From Molossus alvarezi (lineage: Eukaryota > Chordata > Mammalia > Chiroptera > Molossidae): a stretch of DNA of 64,000 bases. The first letter of the stretch is position 1. Each line of letters starts with the position of its first letter. The notes below the pieces were generated by a model. That model was not told where the DNA came from, searched no databases, and was given only the letters and a program-made list of their open reading frames with translations. The DNA is taken from NCBI GenBank assembly GCA_037176705.1, contig CM073886.1, positions 122,167,001 through 122,231,000 on the forward strand, given 5' to 3'. The position numbers and the translations under genes are program-made. Positions 23,090 through 34,391 of the stretch are shown here, piece after piece.

Positions 23090-23255
23090 TCCTGAACCAG
23101 CTGCCTCTTCCATCCCCTTTACCTGCTACAACGACAAAGAGCCTCCTCTTTAATGCACGAATAGCAGAAGAGGTGAATTGCCTTTTGGCCTGTAGGGATG
23201 ATAATTTGGTTTCACAGCTTGTCCATAGCCTCAACCAGGTATCAACAGATCACAT
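23090..23255 (+). CDS. NIPBL: NIPBL exon 3 (aa 22-77)
   Basis: The acceptor AG is 23088-23089 and the donor GTAAGT starts at 23256. The 166 nt exon enters with two bases completing a Leu codon and leaves after two bases of an Ile codon. It encodes L-L-N-Q-L-P-L-P-S-P followed by A-R-I-A-E-E-V-N-C-L-L-A and the Q-L-V-H-S-L-N-Q helix. In family structures this leucine-rich N-terminal segment is wrapped by the TPR superhelix of MAU2. The phase matches exons 2 and 4 exactly. It is not a multiple of three, so skipping would shift the frame. The reverse-strand 60-codon frame here is a shadow. Confidence 0.96.
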
Positions 23256-25293
23256 GTAAGTATAATCTAAAATAAAGTAAAACATTTTGTTCTTACTAAG
23301 AGAATCAGTAATCCTGGTTTTGCTTTTTATTTTAAAAAATTAGATGTATAGTTTATTTTTAAAATTTATCAGTATCCAAGTGAGACTATAGCCTCTGCGA
23401 TGAGATATTAATGAGATTTAAATAGACCATAGTTACTTTCAGACAATAATTCTGACCCATTTAATTCTATAAAGATCTTGTCAATACTTGGGAATAATCT
23501 TGAGATATCCATCAAGATGGATCTGTGCAGAAGTCTAAAGTTGCTCTTGAAGGTATCTCCTTTTTGCCTGGTATTGTTAGAGTGGTTAAAATCCCCAGTC
23601 ACTAGGGTCAATGCTGCTAGCTTTATTTGGAGTAGGCTTTCACACTTTTCATGGGAAGTATAAGAAGAACTCAAGATTAACTCCCTAGAAGACTACTACA
23701 GAATTAGGGACTACTTTTCCCCAGGATTTATTGTGCAATCCGAACAACGGTGTGTGTTTTCACACAACTGACTTTTAAAAATAATACAAACTTAAAATAT
23801 ATAGTTTATTTATTTATAAATTTTGCACATAAGTATACTTGTTAAGTTTTATTTTTTACTGCAAAAGCAGTACATACTTATATCTTAACAACACAACAGT
23901 GTATAAAACGTTAAATTTTACCCTTATCCCTTTACATCCCACTGCACAGTGATACTCGTGTATCTTTCCATCCTTTAATTATTTTTTTTTTTTTAGATTT
24001 AAAGATTCATTATTTAGTGATAGGATAAAGCACATTATAATGGAGAGGTCTCTGCCATTAGATGCAGTACATACTTTGGGGCCATTTTTAAAGCTGATGA
24101 CTCTGAGGTAAAATACTAAACGTGAATTTGCTGATGGAGAAACTGAGAAATGATTGGTTAAAACCAGAAGGAGGCATATGTCACTCCAGAAATTCAGCAA
24201 TGTCTAAATATTACATCATTTGTTTCACCTGTACATAACTCAATCAACAGTTTTCACCAGATATTTTTAGAGATAAAGGGGAACAGTACATATACAGTTA
24301 CGATTTATTTTATGGAAAGCTACTTTAAGATTGCCCTCAGAAATTATTGAATCTTATCATTGGACACCATCATTCTTGTTAGATTTAATGAGTGGAACAG
24401 TGACATGTAGAATGTAAAATTTTAAATACTGCTTATATTTAATTTTATCATTTATCTTATGTACTTATGAATTTAACTTGCTACTTACTTTCAGGTTAAT
24501 TGAAAATTATGACTATTCTTAATCACTTGCTTGGAGTTTTTTCTTCTTCTAGACTTTGAGAAAACAATATAAGATGGAAAAATTACTTAACCTCTAGATC
24601 TTAAGTAGTGTGGCAATAGTATTTCATTCAGAGGACATTCTCAAAATGACTGACTCATATTCATATGTAAAGGAGAAAATATATTCCAAGCCCAAATTTC
24701 AACTGTGAATATTTATTTTTTGATGTTTTTATTGATATTTTATAGAGGAAGGGAGAGAGCACAAGAGAGAAGAGAACCATCAATCGGTTGCCTCCCCTCT
24801 GCACCCCAGCTGGAGACCAAATGCACAACCTGGGCATATGCTCTGACCGGAAATCGAACTGGTAACCTTTTGGTGCATGGGACGATGCACAGCAACTGAG
24901 CCACACTGGCCAGGGCTATTTTGAATAGTTTTGAATAGACTCTTTTCTGCTTTGACACTGATGTGAATATCCTTAAATAAACTCATAGTTTCATAAAATA
25001 CATTTTGGGCTATTTTTTCTGTTTAAAATAAAATGGGGGAAAAAAAGTTGTCCTAGTCAAACTCTTCTCTGTCATTTTTGGTTTCTGTTTTTTTCCAGGA
25101 ATAGCATCTTCAGAAATCCATCTAATTAGTAGACATGCGTATGGGATTTGTTTTTATACTATAAGTCTTCTTTATTTTTGTCTCATCCTTTTCTGAATTT
25201 CACTAGTGAATTGCTATCTGACTGACGTAGAATAGGAAATTCTTAACCAGTCAATCACTATTTTAATTTTTGATATTTATTTTTCAATGCCAG
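23256..25293 (+). other. NIPBL: NIPBL intron 3
   Basis: A 2038 nt intron, GTAAGT to CCAG. It holds a diffuse old repeat-like stretch (about 23770-23970, resembling an old LINE 3' end; low confidence) and a Ves-B SINE at 24720-24917. The rest looks unique and AT-rich. Confidence 0.88.
24720..24917 (-). mobile_element. Ves-B-like SINE (old)
   Basis: 'TTTTATTGATATTTTATAGA' to 'GAGCCACACTGGCCAGGGC'. TSD not clear, CpGs decayed. Confidence 0.85.
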
Positions 25294-25421
25294 AGAGTTG
25301 AAAGATAATCTTGGCAGTGATGATCCAGAAGGCGACATACCAGTCTTGTTGCAGGCCGTCCTGGCAAGGAGTCCTAACGTTTTCAGGGAGAAAAGTATGC
25401 AGAACAAATATGTACAAAGTG
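25294..25421 (+). CDS. NIPBL: NIPBL exon 4 (aa 77-120)
   Basis: The acceptor CAG is 25291-25293 and the donor GTGAGG starts at 25422. The 128 nt exon encodes E-L-K-D-N-L-G-S-D-D-P-E-G-D-I-P-V-L-L-Q-A-V-L-A-R, then S-P-N-V-F-R-E-K, ending with V-Q-S-G (Gly codon split 1/2). An acidic linker is followed by a short amphipathic helix, still within the N-terminal region tied to MAU2 binding. The exon is frame-shifting if skipped. The sequence reads as closely conserved with other mammals, as far as I can judge from memory. Confidence 0.95.
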
Positions 25422-26280
25422 GTGAGGTTCATAATAATTGAATTTTGTAGTATATTTTTTATGCATCCATATCAGAATTTGTTTAACATGTAGTTATTAA
25501 ATTGAAGCATCTCCTTTAACAAGTTAGCTGAATGCTGCATTGATACCTTGAATGAAGCCAAGAACAAGAAGGAAACTAAATGGATGTTAATATTCTTGCC
25601 GTTAAATATGCAACTAAATTTCTTGAAAATAACACAAAGTTTAAAGTGTGTTTTGTTAGTATTTCAGAATGTATTTATTTACTTGATCAAAGAGCTTTAG
25701 GAGTTATTTTAGAAAATTGTATAATTTGTATGAAAGAAGTCTCTTCATTAATCAATTAATAAAATATTTGCACAACTTTTCAACATGTAATTCATGTATA
25801 AATAATTATACCAGGTGTTAGTGTTATTACTGATGGTGATTACATTTATGGTTATATAGTAACTGGTTTAACACTTCTGTTGCCTTACCAATGGAAAAAT
25901 TGGTTTATAATAGGTTATTATTAAGGAAAAACCTATTCATATTCATAATCAGTATTATAAAAGTCATAAAAATGTGATGTCCAGCAGAGGTATAATTTTT
26001 ATGTACTCTAGGAGCACCTTTGAGTTAAGAGCATTGTCTGGTGTGAAGCTTACTGAATTTGTCAACCCCAAGTACTTGCATAGCTCTCAAAACTAAAATA
26101 TTCAGAAGGCAATTGTTTAGACAACTCAAGAAGGTTTAACTTACTTAATTGATTAATCATACTCAAGATTATTGCTAGATTTATTGTAAGCACCTCTATG
26201 AAGCTCCCCATTCCTCCTAGTTTTGTTTTGTTTTTATATTACTTTGTTCATTTTGTATATTTGTGTGTGAATTGTATTTT

Positions 26281-26341
26281 GTTTTTAATCCTCACTTGAA
26301 GATATTTTTTCCATTGATTTTCAGATGGGGGGGAGGGAGGG

Positions 26342-26374
<33 letters not shown>

Positions 26375-26471
26375 ACCACAACCGAGGTATATGCTCTTGA
26401 CTGGAATCGAACCCGAGACCCTTTGATCTGTGGGCTGAAGCTTTAACTGCTGAGCCAACCCGGCTAGGGCA
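26281..26471 (-). mobile_element. Ves-A SINE, internally shortened
   Basis: From 'TAATCCTCACTTGAAGATA' to 'GAGCCAACCCGGCTAGGGC'. The segment between the GA-rich run and 'ATTGAACCACAACC' is deleted. TSD approximates TGAATTGTRTTT. Confidence 0.88.
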
Positions 26472-27335
26472 ATGAATTGTGTTTTTAAAGCACTTGCTTA
26501 GTTAACTATCCATTCCCCAAAGAGAATTGCCTTTGCCCACCTCACTTTGTAGCAAATTGAAGGCAGCTAATGGAGGGCAAGACTGTATCTTCACTAGAAC
26601 TAATAAGCTAGGTTGCAGTAGTATTAGACAGATCTGAAAAATGAAAGGAAAAGTGGAATTATATTTTCTCTGGAAGAATGTTGGAATGAAAGAAAATATA
26701 GTCTTCCAATGTTGATTGGAAGACTAATAGGATAGAAGCACTTAATACAGGATAATGTGAGTAAATATACGATTAAATAAAGGAAGTCTTCCAAGGCTAT
26801 TTATACTACATTTTGGTGACTTATATTTCTAAACATTTAATTTGGGTAGTAAGTCACTCTAATAAAAATTTTTTTTAGTAGAGTATTTACCTTTCAGTCC
26901 CATTTTGTGTTTCATGCTACACATATACTTATTTTTTAGTCCAAAATGTTAGATTTCTCCATATCCTACTTTGTAAAAACATAAACTAGCACTTAAAAAT
27001 TAATTGCATTTTGTGATTTTTTTTTTTCCTAAGCATTTTTCAAGTAATAGTTGGCTTTAAATATTTAAAGGTGATTCTTGCTAGGTGTAAATGTGAGTCA
27101 CACGTGGAGAAAATGTAATAATATGCAAATCATTTTATGTATATTTTTTGGGAACTTTGAGATAATCAGAAAAAACTTAGAATTTCACTTGTCCTTTTTA
27201 TTTATAAAACCACTGCTTTCAAACTAGTAATTCCAGCTTGTCCCAGTGATGACTGTTAATTCAGGTGGTGGTGGTTTTTTTTTTAACTCCCTCCCATCTT
27301 ATGGAATATTGCCTTCCCTGTTTAAAAAATCCAGC

Positions 27336-27587
27336 CCTGGCCTGTTTGGCTCAGTGGTAAGAGCGTCAGCCCGCGGACCAGAGAGTCCCGAGTTCAGTTC
27401 CCACTAAGGGCACGTACCTCAGTTGCAGTTTGGGGCCCTGGTTGGGGTCGTGTGGGTGGCAGCCAGTCCATGTGTCTCTCTCCCATTGATGTTTCTCTCT
27501 CTCTCTTCTCCCCCTTGCCCTCCTGCTCTGTCTGAAGATAAATGCAAAAAAAATGTCCTCGGATGATTAAAAAAAAATTAATAAAAG
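27336..27587 (+). mobile_element. Ves-A SINE
   Basis: Short TSD AAATCCAGC on each side (27327-27335 and 27588-27596). With the minus-strand copy at 28406 it makes an inverted pair. Confidence 0.92.
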
Positions 27588-28405
27588 AAATCCAGCAACA
27601 GTAACTATAGTAATTAAATTGCTAAGCTATGGAACATAAGATTTAGTATTGAATTTGAATTGGAAGAGAAAGCTCACAAGTTAAAATCCAGACTATATAC
27701 AGAGAATAGACTTTGAGGTGATTTCAAGCCCTCATCTCATTCAATCACTGTCTTAGCGCTAGAATCCCTTCTGTAGTATTCCTGGCAGATGAACATGTAG
27801 CTTCTTTTTTAATGTTTCTGGTGAAAGGCACTTTCATATCAATAGCAGGAAATTAAATTTGAGAGTATAACATAATGCTTGAAGCTCCCAAAATGATAGG
27901 CTATGCATATCATAAGGAAGTTCAGGGTTAATGATAGGTTTTATCTTTGATTTTAAAATGTCTAAATAACTGAGTTTTTAAAATCTCCTATATAACAAAA
28001 TGCTATTTGTGTAACAATTGAAGAAACAATGTCTAACTTGAAAAGAAATGTGAAAATCTGAAAGCTACCCTTACATTTTCTCTCATTAATCAAATATTTA
28101 TTTAATCCTTAATATGTGGCAGAGAATTATTCTGGAAGAAAGAATAGGAACATTCTGTTTTGTATCAAAACACATTCACATGGATTGCAGCAGCTCAAAC
28201 TTTGGGCCCCTAAATTAAGTACTTTTAAAAACCTAGGTCTATAATAAAAATAATAATTAAAAAAAAAAAAACTCGGTATGAATCACAATGAAACAAATAG
28301 TGTTGTGAAATTAAGCTCCTAAGGATGGGAGATGTATGTAATAAAGTGTTCTATTTAATAGAAAACCACCCAGAGGCCTATTGTAGAAAGAAGTGTGTAC
28401 TTTTT

Positions 28406-28659
28406 CTTTCTTTTTTTTTTTTTTTTTTATCCTCATCCAGAGACATTTTTCCATTTTTTATTCAGACAGAGCGGGAGGGAGAGAGAGAGAGAGAAACATC
28501 GACATGAAAGGGACACATCGAGTGGCTGCCACCCGCACAACCCAACCGGGGCCGGGGACAAACTGGAACCGAAGTACATTTTCCCTTAGTGGGAACCGAA
28601 CCTGGGTCTTTCTGGACCGCAGGCCGACGCTCTAACTGCTGAGCCAAACTGGCCAGGGC
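28406..28659 (-). mobile_element. Ves-A SINE upstream of exon 5
   Basis: TSD AGAAGTGTGTA(C/G)TTTTT at 28389-28405 and from 28660. Read with the gene it presents a long T run followed by CCAG at 28437-28440, which resembles a 3' splice site. Confidence 0.94.
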
Positions 28660-28912
28660 AGAAGTGTGTAGTTTTTGAGCATGGGTTAAAGTGACTTCTA
28701 AAAGTTCTTTGCAGTTCTCAGATTAAATTATAGGACTTTAAGTAAAATTTTAAAAAAATTTAAATCTAAAAAATTTAAAATTTAATCTCCTAGATTAGTT
28801 ATATAGTAAAAGAATGTTTATGTTTGTGAAAGAATAATTGATTTAAATTATTTAAAGGCTTCTTCACTGTTAGAAGAAAATAATGTTTGCCATCTGTGTG
28901 TGTGTTGTTTAG

Positions 28913-29012
28913 GAATCATGATGTCTCAATATAAACTTTCTCAGAATTCCATGCACAGTAGTCCTGCATCTTCCAATTATCAACAAACCACTATCTCACA
29001 TAGCCCCTCCAG
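28913..29012 (+). CDS. NIPBL: NIPBL exon 5 (aa 120-153)
   Basis: The acceptor TTGTTTAG ends at 28912 and the donor GTAATA starts at 29013. The 100 nt exon encodes I-M-M-S-Q-Y-K-L-S-Q-N-S-M-H, then S-S-P-A-S-S-N-Y-Q-Q-T-T and S-H-S-P-S-S. This is where the Ser/Pro/Gln-rich, probably disordered N-terminal region begins. It leaves after two bases of a codon, which fits exon 6. A minus-strand Ves-A SINE ends only about 250 bases upstream. The donor lacks G at +5, so it is weaker than those of exons 2 to 4. Confidence 0.94.
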
Positions 29013-29573
29013 GTAATATATATATGATTTTATTTAAGTATTGTTTTCTGTGGTGAATATACTTGGACTATACAGTATATACATACATTCAGGTGATGGT
29101 GAATTATATATAGTTAAGAATTAAAATGCTTAGTCTTAAATAGTAATCCACATGAACATTTGCCTTAAAATGTTATATGTGGAAATGCTCTGATATACTT
29201 ATTGAAGTAGCTATCATTTTAGAAACTTAATTTTATACAACAAAAGAATGTGTTAAAATAACCAGTGTTTAAGATAAATAAGAAAATTTATAGAGTAGGA
29301 CTTGGGCAGCATGACTTTATATACCTTAAAAAGATGGATACTTTTATGCAAGTAAAATAAATGAATTATCGCAGTTTTTATAAACTTTATTGTAACTCTT
29401 AGATTATGATATGTGAATGGTTTTTGTATATCTGACTATTTTTAAAATATTATCTGTTTGCACAGATTTTAGTTTAGACAAATTAGAGTTTGGAGAATTG
29501 TATGACAGTGAAATTTCAAGGAATAGCATTTATTTCATTTCCTTATATTGTGTATTTGGATTTTGGGTTTTAG
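29013..29573 (+). other. NIPBL: NIPBL intron 5
   Basis: A 561 nt intron, the shortest in the window, GTAATA to TTAG. It is AT-rich with no repeat recognised. Confidence 0.9.
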
Positions 29574-29725
29574 CCGGTTTGTGCCACCACAGACAAGCTC
29601 TGGGAACAGATTTATGCCACAACAAAATAGCCCAGTGCCTAGTCCATATGCCCCACAAAGCCCTGCAGGATACATGCCATATTCCCATCCTTCAAGTTAT
29701 ACAACACATCCACAGATGCAGCAAG
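29574..29725 (+). CDS. NIPBL: NIPBL exon 6 (aa 153-204)
   Basis: The acceptor TTTTAG ends at 29573 and the donor GTAAGA starts at 29726. The 152 nt exon encodes R-F-V-P-P-Q-T-S-S-G-N-R-F-M-P-Q, then S-P-V-P-S-P-Y-A-P-Q-S-P-A-G-Y-M and S-Y-T-T-H-P-Q-M-Q-Q. It is a Pro/Ser/Gln/Tyr-rich low-complexity segment, probably disordered. The repeated S-P pairs are possible proline-directed kinase sites (inference). A longer open frame over this exon in another register is a shadow. Confidence 0.95.
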
Positions 29726-32122
29726 GTAAGAAAGTTGACTGTTTATTTAAAGGGAACACGTGTTGTTCCAAGCAAATTCATTTCTTTATTTTATAGTTTT
29801 TAAAGTACAAACTAAAATACTATATACTGTATACTTACTTGTCAATAAACATTTCTTTTAAGAAGTGGTTTAAATTATAAAATAAAAACATGTTACATTT
29901 ATCTTTTGGAAATTCATCATTTGGGAGGTAAAAGAATCAGCGTCATTTTGACTTTTTGGATTAGGTTTTTATACAACTGAGTGTATCTATTAAATTAGGA
30001 ATCGCTTTTTTCTACATGACACTAAGCCAAAAAAAAATTACATTTTGAATGGTAAAGTGTATATAGTGTGAAAATTTTACTATAAAGTAGATACAGTAGA
30101 AGAAAAGTTCATTTTAGATGCAATAATTTGTAGGATTAGATTACTAGTTCTCAATCTAAGGCAAATGTTGATAATATGTCTTTTTAAAGGTTATATTGCC
30201 TTGGTATGTTTGAAATGACTATGAAATGATTTATTATCAGTATAAATTTATTTGTACTTTTTTGGAGAAATTTTAAAAAGAAAAGTGAAAAAGATAATAT
30301 ATTAAACATCTATGATTTTGTCCCCCATAATTAATAGCAATTTTTTAACATTTGTAGTCAGTCATTAGTTCTTGTGTATGTTCTTATTTTTTATTATGCA
30401 TGAGGTCAAAACTTTTTTCATTTATTAACTTTTTAACTACAAGCTTTTAACTTAGTCATCTATCAAAACAACCAGCTTCTGATTTCCCAAAGCTAGATAA
30501 TGCAATATTAGGTTGAAACTATTTTATACACTAACTCAAGGAAAAATTAGTAGGCAAATCACACATTTGGAATAGATACCTTCAAATTTACAGAATTTAG
30601 TGTGAGTGCTCAATATAAGTATGTATGTATGTAGGCTCCTGATACTTCTGCCAATAGTATACTTTGGCACACAAAGGTATGGGGAACATTTGAAATGTAA
30701 TTAATAGGAGGACACATTTGTTGCTTATGGAAATGTCCCCATTACACATAAGTATGTGTAGGAAGGAACATAGGTTTTTACGTTAAATACTATTTTTTTA
30801 AATGAGATAAACTCAACTTTTTCAGAAGAATAAGTTGAAATCACAAAATCAAAAGAGTAATGTAGTTTGAGGGGCTGTTCAAGTAATGTGTCATTTCTTG
30901 GAAATTCTCAGATACTTTAGTAATTAAAAAAGTAACTCATATGTTAGCCTAATGGTGAAAAATTAGATCCATTTTTTTTTTAAATCAAAGGTAGGACATG
31001 AATGCCTACAATTAACACTTTTATTTAGTGTTTTATTTGTTGATGGATGTCTTAGTACAGGAAGATGAGCATAAAAATACATAATTATTGATAAGGAAGA
31101 AACAAAAAATGTCATTTTCAGGTGATAATGATTGTCTTCATAGAAAATCTAAAAGAAGCTACAGACAAGATAATAGAATTAATAAAAAAAAGTAGAATTA
31201 ATAAAAACATTCCACACAGTTACTGGATACAAGATCATAATAAATAAAAATTTATATACCTAAAATAAGCAAATTTAAATATCAATAATTTCAAGGAAAA
31301 TCATAAGATACCTATGAATAACACTTTTTGTGGAGAAAATTATAAAAGAAAACCTAAGAAAGTAAAGAGTTATGCCATCTTCCTAGATGGAAGGTCTCAA
31401 CAGGGTAAAGAATGGAATTTTTTTCAAGTCTATAAATTTAACACCATATTAATAAAAATCCCAAGCAGGGTTTTTATGCAATTTAAGCTGCTTTTAGAAA
31501 TTTATGTGAAAAAATAAAGATTCAAGAACAGGGAAGATAATTTTGAAATGGAATGACATTAGCTTGATCTAATAGGAATCAAGATTTATTGTAATATTGG
31601 TCCAGGAAGAGTAGAACATTGTGAAGTGGAATTTTATAAAGAGCCTAGGAACATACCCATGAACAAATGGAACTCGATATATGTGGTATTATATCTTAAT
31701 AGAGAAGAATTTTTTTTTACTAAATGATACAGAGGTACTTCTCCATTTGGAAGAAGTAAAATTGGGATTCTTATCTCACACTATACATAAATAAATTTTA
31801 TATGGATTAAAGACCTAAGTATGAAAAAACCAAACTGTAAAACTTTTAAAATAAAATATAAGAAACCATCTTTTTATTATTTTGTGTTAAAGAGGGAATC
31901 TGAATGGCCAATAGCTATGAAAAGATGCTTGGCTTAACTGTTATCAAGGATGCAAATATAAGCTACAGTCAGAGACATTTCCTATCCTCAGATTGATAGA
32001 AATTGTTGGTAAGGATATAGAGTAGTTGGACTTGTCACACACTACCAGTTGGGTACAAATGGACATAGTAATTTGGAAAGCTATTGGTTAATATTTGGTA
32101 GAGTTTAAAAATGGACATATCC

Positions 32123-32356
32123 TGCTCTGGCTGGTGTGGCTCAGTTGGTTGAGCATCATCCCATACACCAAAATGTCACCAGTTCGATTCACTGTCAGTG
32201 TACATGCCCAAGTTGTGGGTTTAATCTCTGGTCCGGTGCATAGGGCTGGCAAACTGCTTGATGTTTGTCTTTCGCATCAATGTTTCTCTCACCTCTTTCT
32301 CAGTCACTCTCCCTCTCCCTTCTTCTCTCTCTAAAATCAGTAAAACACATTTTTAA
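32123..32356 (+). mobile_element. Ves-B SINE
   Basis: TSD AAAAATGGACATATCC at 32107-32122 and AAAAATGGATATATCC at 32357-32372. Confidence 0.94.
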
Positions 32357-32464
32357 AAAAATGGATATATCCAACAATTTCACATCTTAATATATATATA
32401 TATTTTTTTTAAAGTCATGTATAAGAATATACATTACAGCATTATGACAACAAAAAGCAATGTA

Positions 32465-32719
32465 GCCCTGGCCAGTTTGGATCAGCAGTTAAGAGTGTCA
32501 GCCCTCAGACCCAGGGGTCTCTGGTTTGATTCCAGGTCAAAGGCACACACCTGGGTTGCAGGTTCTATCCTCAGCCCCAGTTAGGGTCGTACAGGAGGCA
32601 ACCAATCAATGTCTCTCTCACGTTGATGTTTCTCTCTCTCTCTCTCTCTCTCTCCCTTCCACTCTATCTAAAAAATCAATGGTAAAAATTTCCTCAGGTG
32701 AGGGTTAACAACAAAAAAA
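32465..32719 (+). mobile_element. Ves-A SINE
   Basis: Head 'GCCCTGGCCAGTTTGGATC', tail 'CTCAGGTGAGGGTTAACAAC'. Approximate TSD AAAAGCAAT. Confidence 0.9.
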
Positions 32720-33127
32720 AGGCAATCTAAACGTCTAGCATAAGAATGGATAAATTATGTACATCATTCAGCAGACTATATATACCTTTTTAAAATAATT
32801 TAAAACTACATGAATAAAAATGGATAAATTTCAAAATAATATTGAATTTAAAAGCAGGTTATAGAAGGATATATACATATACCATTTATGTAAAGTCATA
32901 ATGTGCAAAACAGGCTAGGTATTGTTTAGGAATATATTCATTCATAGCAAAGGTAGAGTAAACTCTGAAATATAGTGTTACTTCTAGGGAGTAAGGCGAA
33001 GGGAATAGAGAAGAATTTGGTGATCTATGGAGAGCTTCAACCATATCTAATCTTTTACTTTGTTTCAAAAATACAGTTGTGCCACTTAACAGTGGGGATG
33101 CTTTCTGAGAAATGGCACCATAAGGCT

Positions 33128-33381
33128 TTTTTTTATCCTCACCCGAGGACACTTTTTTTTTTTTTGCGTTTATCTTCAGCTAGAGTGGGAGGGAGAGAAT
33201 GGGGAAGAGAGAGTGAGAAACATCAATGTGAGAGAGACACATCGACTGGCTGCCACCCACACAACCCCAGCCGGGCCGTGGACAAACCACAACCCAGGTA
33301 TGTGCCCTTAGCGGAAACAGAACCTGGGACTCTCCAGCCTGCATGCCGAAGCTCTAACCTCTGAGCAAAACTGGCCAGGGC
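33128..33381 (-). mobile_element. Ves-A SINE in the Tigger element
   Basis: 'TTATCCTCACCCGAGGACAC' to 'GCAAAACTGGCCAGGGC'. TSD not clear. Confidence 0.9.
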
Positions 33382-33716
33382 AGCATTTTATCATTGAATG
33401 TATTTACACAAACTTAGGTGGTACTATATATATATAAGCTATATGTTATAAAGCCTGTTGCTCCTAGGTTACAAACCTGTACAGCATATTACTGTACTGA
33501 ATACTGTTGGCAGTTATAATGGCCCGCACTGGGTAGCAGTGTAAGAAAAAAAATAATAATAATAACACCATGGTAAATAATGGGTTTGTTTACACCAACA
33601 TCACTACAAACATATAAGTAATGCTTTGCACTACAACGTTACATCACTAGGTGATAGGAATTTTTCAGCTCCATTATAATCTTATGGGACCATCATCATA
33701 TATGTGGTCCATTATT

Positions 33717-33806
33717 TTTTCATTGTTATTATTATTTTATTTTTTTAATCCTCAACCAAGGACATTTTTCCATTTTTGTTCAGATAGAGTGGAAGGGAGA
33801 AAAAGG

Positions 33807-33848
<42 letters not shown>

Positions 33849-34008
33849 TCGACATGAAAGGGACACATTGAGCGGCTGCCTCCTGAACGACCCAAACCAG
33901 GGCCGGGGATGAATCACAACTGAGGTATGTGCCCTTGACCAGAATCGAACCCGTGACTCATTGGTCTGCAGGCCGATGTTCAAACCGCTGTGCCAAACTG
34001 GCCAGGGC
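33717..34008 (-). mobile_element. Ves-A SINE in the Tigger element
   Basis: Perfect 15-bp TSD ATGTGGTCCATTATT at 33702-33716 and 34009-34023, itself Tigger sequence. Confidence 0.95.
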
Positions 34009-34230
34009 ATGTGGTCCATTATTGACTGAAACCTCGTTATGTGGTACATGACTATAGATCTGAATGACATGTAACAGTGTTAAGATTTGATTAATCTCTG
34101 GATAGTTAGTATGTGAGTGCTCGTTATATTATTTTTGTATGCTTAAAATATTTTTTGTGAATAATTGTGCTCTAAGAATTTTAACAGTTTATTTTTATAA
34201 AGCTTTTTTTTTAATTCTTATTAATTTCAG

Positions 34231-34391
34231 CATCGGTATCAAGTCCCATTGTTGCAGGTGGTTTGAGAAACATACATGATAATAAAGTTTCTGGTCCGTT
34301 GTCTGGCAGTTCAGCTAATCATCATGCTGATAATCCTAGACATGGCTCAAGTGATGACTACCTACACATGGTGCACAGGCTAAGTAGTGAC
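34231..34391 (+). CDS. NIPBL: NIPBL exon 7 (aa 204-257)
   Basis: The acceptor AATTTCAG ends at 34230 and the donor GTATGT starts at 34392. The 161 nt exon encodes A-S-V-S-S-P-I-V-A-G-G-L-R-N-I-H, then N-H-H-A-D-N-P-R-H-G-S-S-D-D-Y-L-H-M and V-H-R-L-S-S-D. It ends exactly on a codon boundary. Intron 6 before it is 4.5 kb and full of transposon fragments, yet the acceptor is a clean pyrimidine tract. Confidence 0.95.

Larger units (their letters stand above)
25422..28912 (+). other. NIPBL: NIPBL intron 4
   Basis: A 3491 nt intron, GTGAGG to TTAG. It contains three Ves-A copies: minus at 26281, plus at 27336 and minus at 28406. The last two form an inverted pair just upstream of exon 5. The stretches 25422-26280, 26472-27327 and 27597-28388 show nothing recognisable. 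Confidence 0.88.
31105..33070 (+). mobile_element. Old L1 ORF2/3' region in sense, split by two SINEs
   Basis: A degraded L1 ORF2 C-terminal part in the gene's direction ('ATACAAGATCATAATAAATA', 'TGTGGAGAAAATTATAAAAG', 'AAATGGAACTCGATATATG'), then 3' sequence. Many stops. SINEs at 32123 and 32465 interrupt it. Confidence 0.78.
33074..34054. mobile_element. Tigger-like (pogo/mariner) element with two SINE insertions
   Basis: Starts CAGTTGTGCCACTTAACAG after TA and ends 'TATGTGGTACATGACTA', imperfect inverted ends. The interior has Tigger wording ('TTGCTCCTAGGTTACAAACC', 'GGTTTGTTTACACC', 'GATAGGAATTTTTCAGCTCC'). Transposase is absent. Ves-A copies sit at 33128 and 33717. Confidence 0.8.
29726..34230 (+). 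other. NIPBL: NIPBL intron 6
   Basis: A 4505 nt intron, GTAAGA to TCAG. The first 1.4 kb is unique-looking. Then comes a sense-strand L1 ORF2/3' remnant (about 31105-33070) with SINEs at 32123 and 32465, followed by a Tigger-like element (33074-34054) with SINEs at 33128 and 33717. 34055-34230 is unique sequence leading to the acceptor. Confidence 0.88.
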
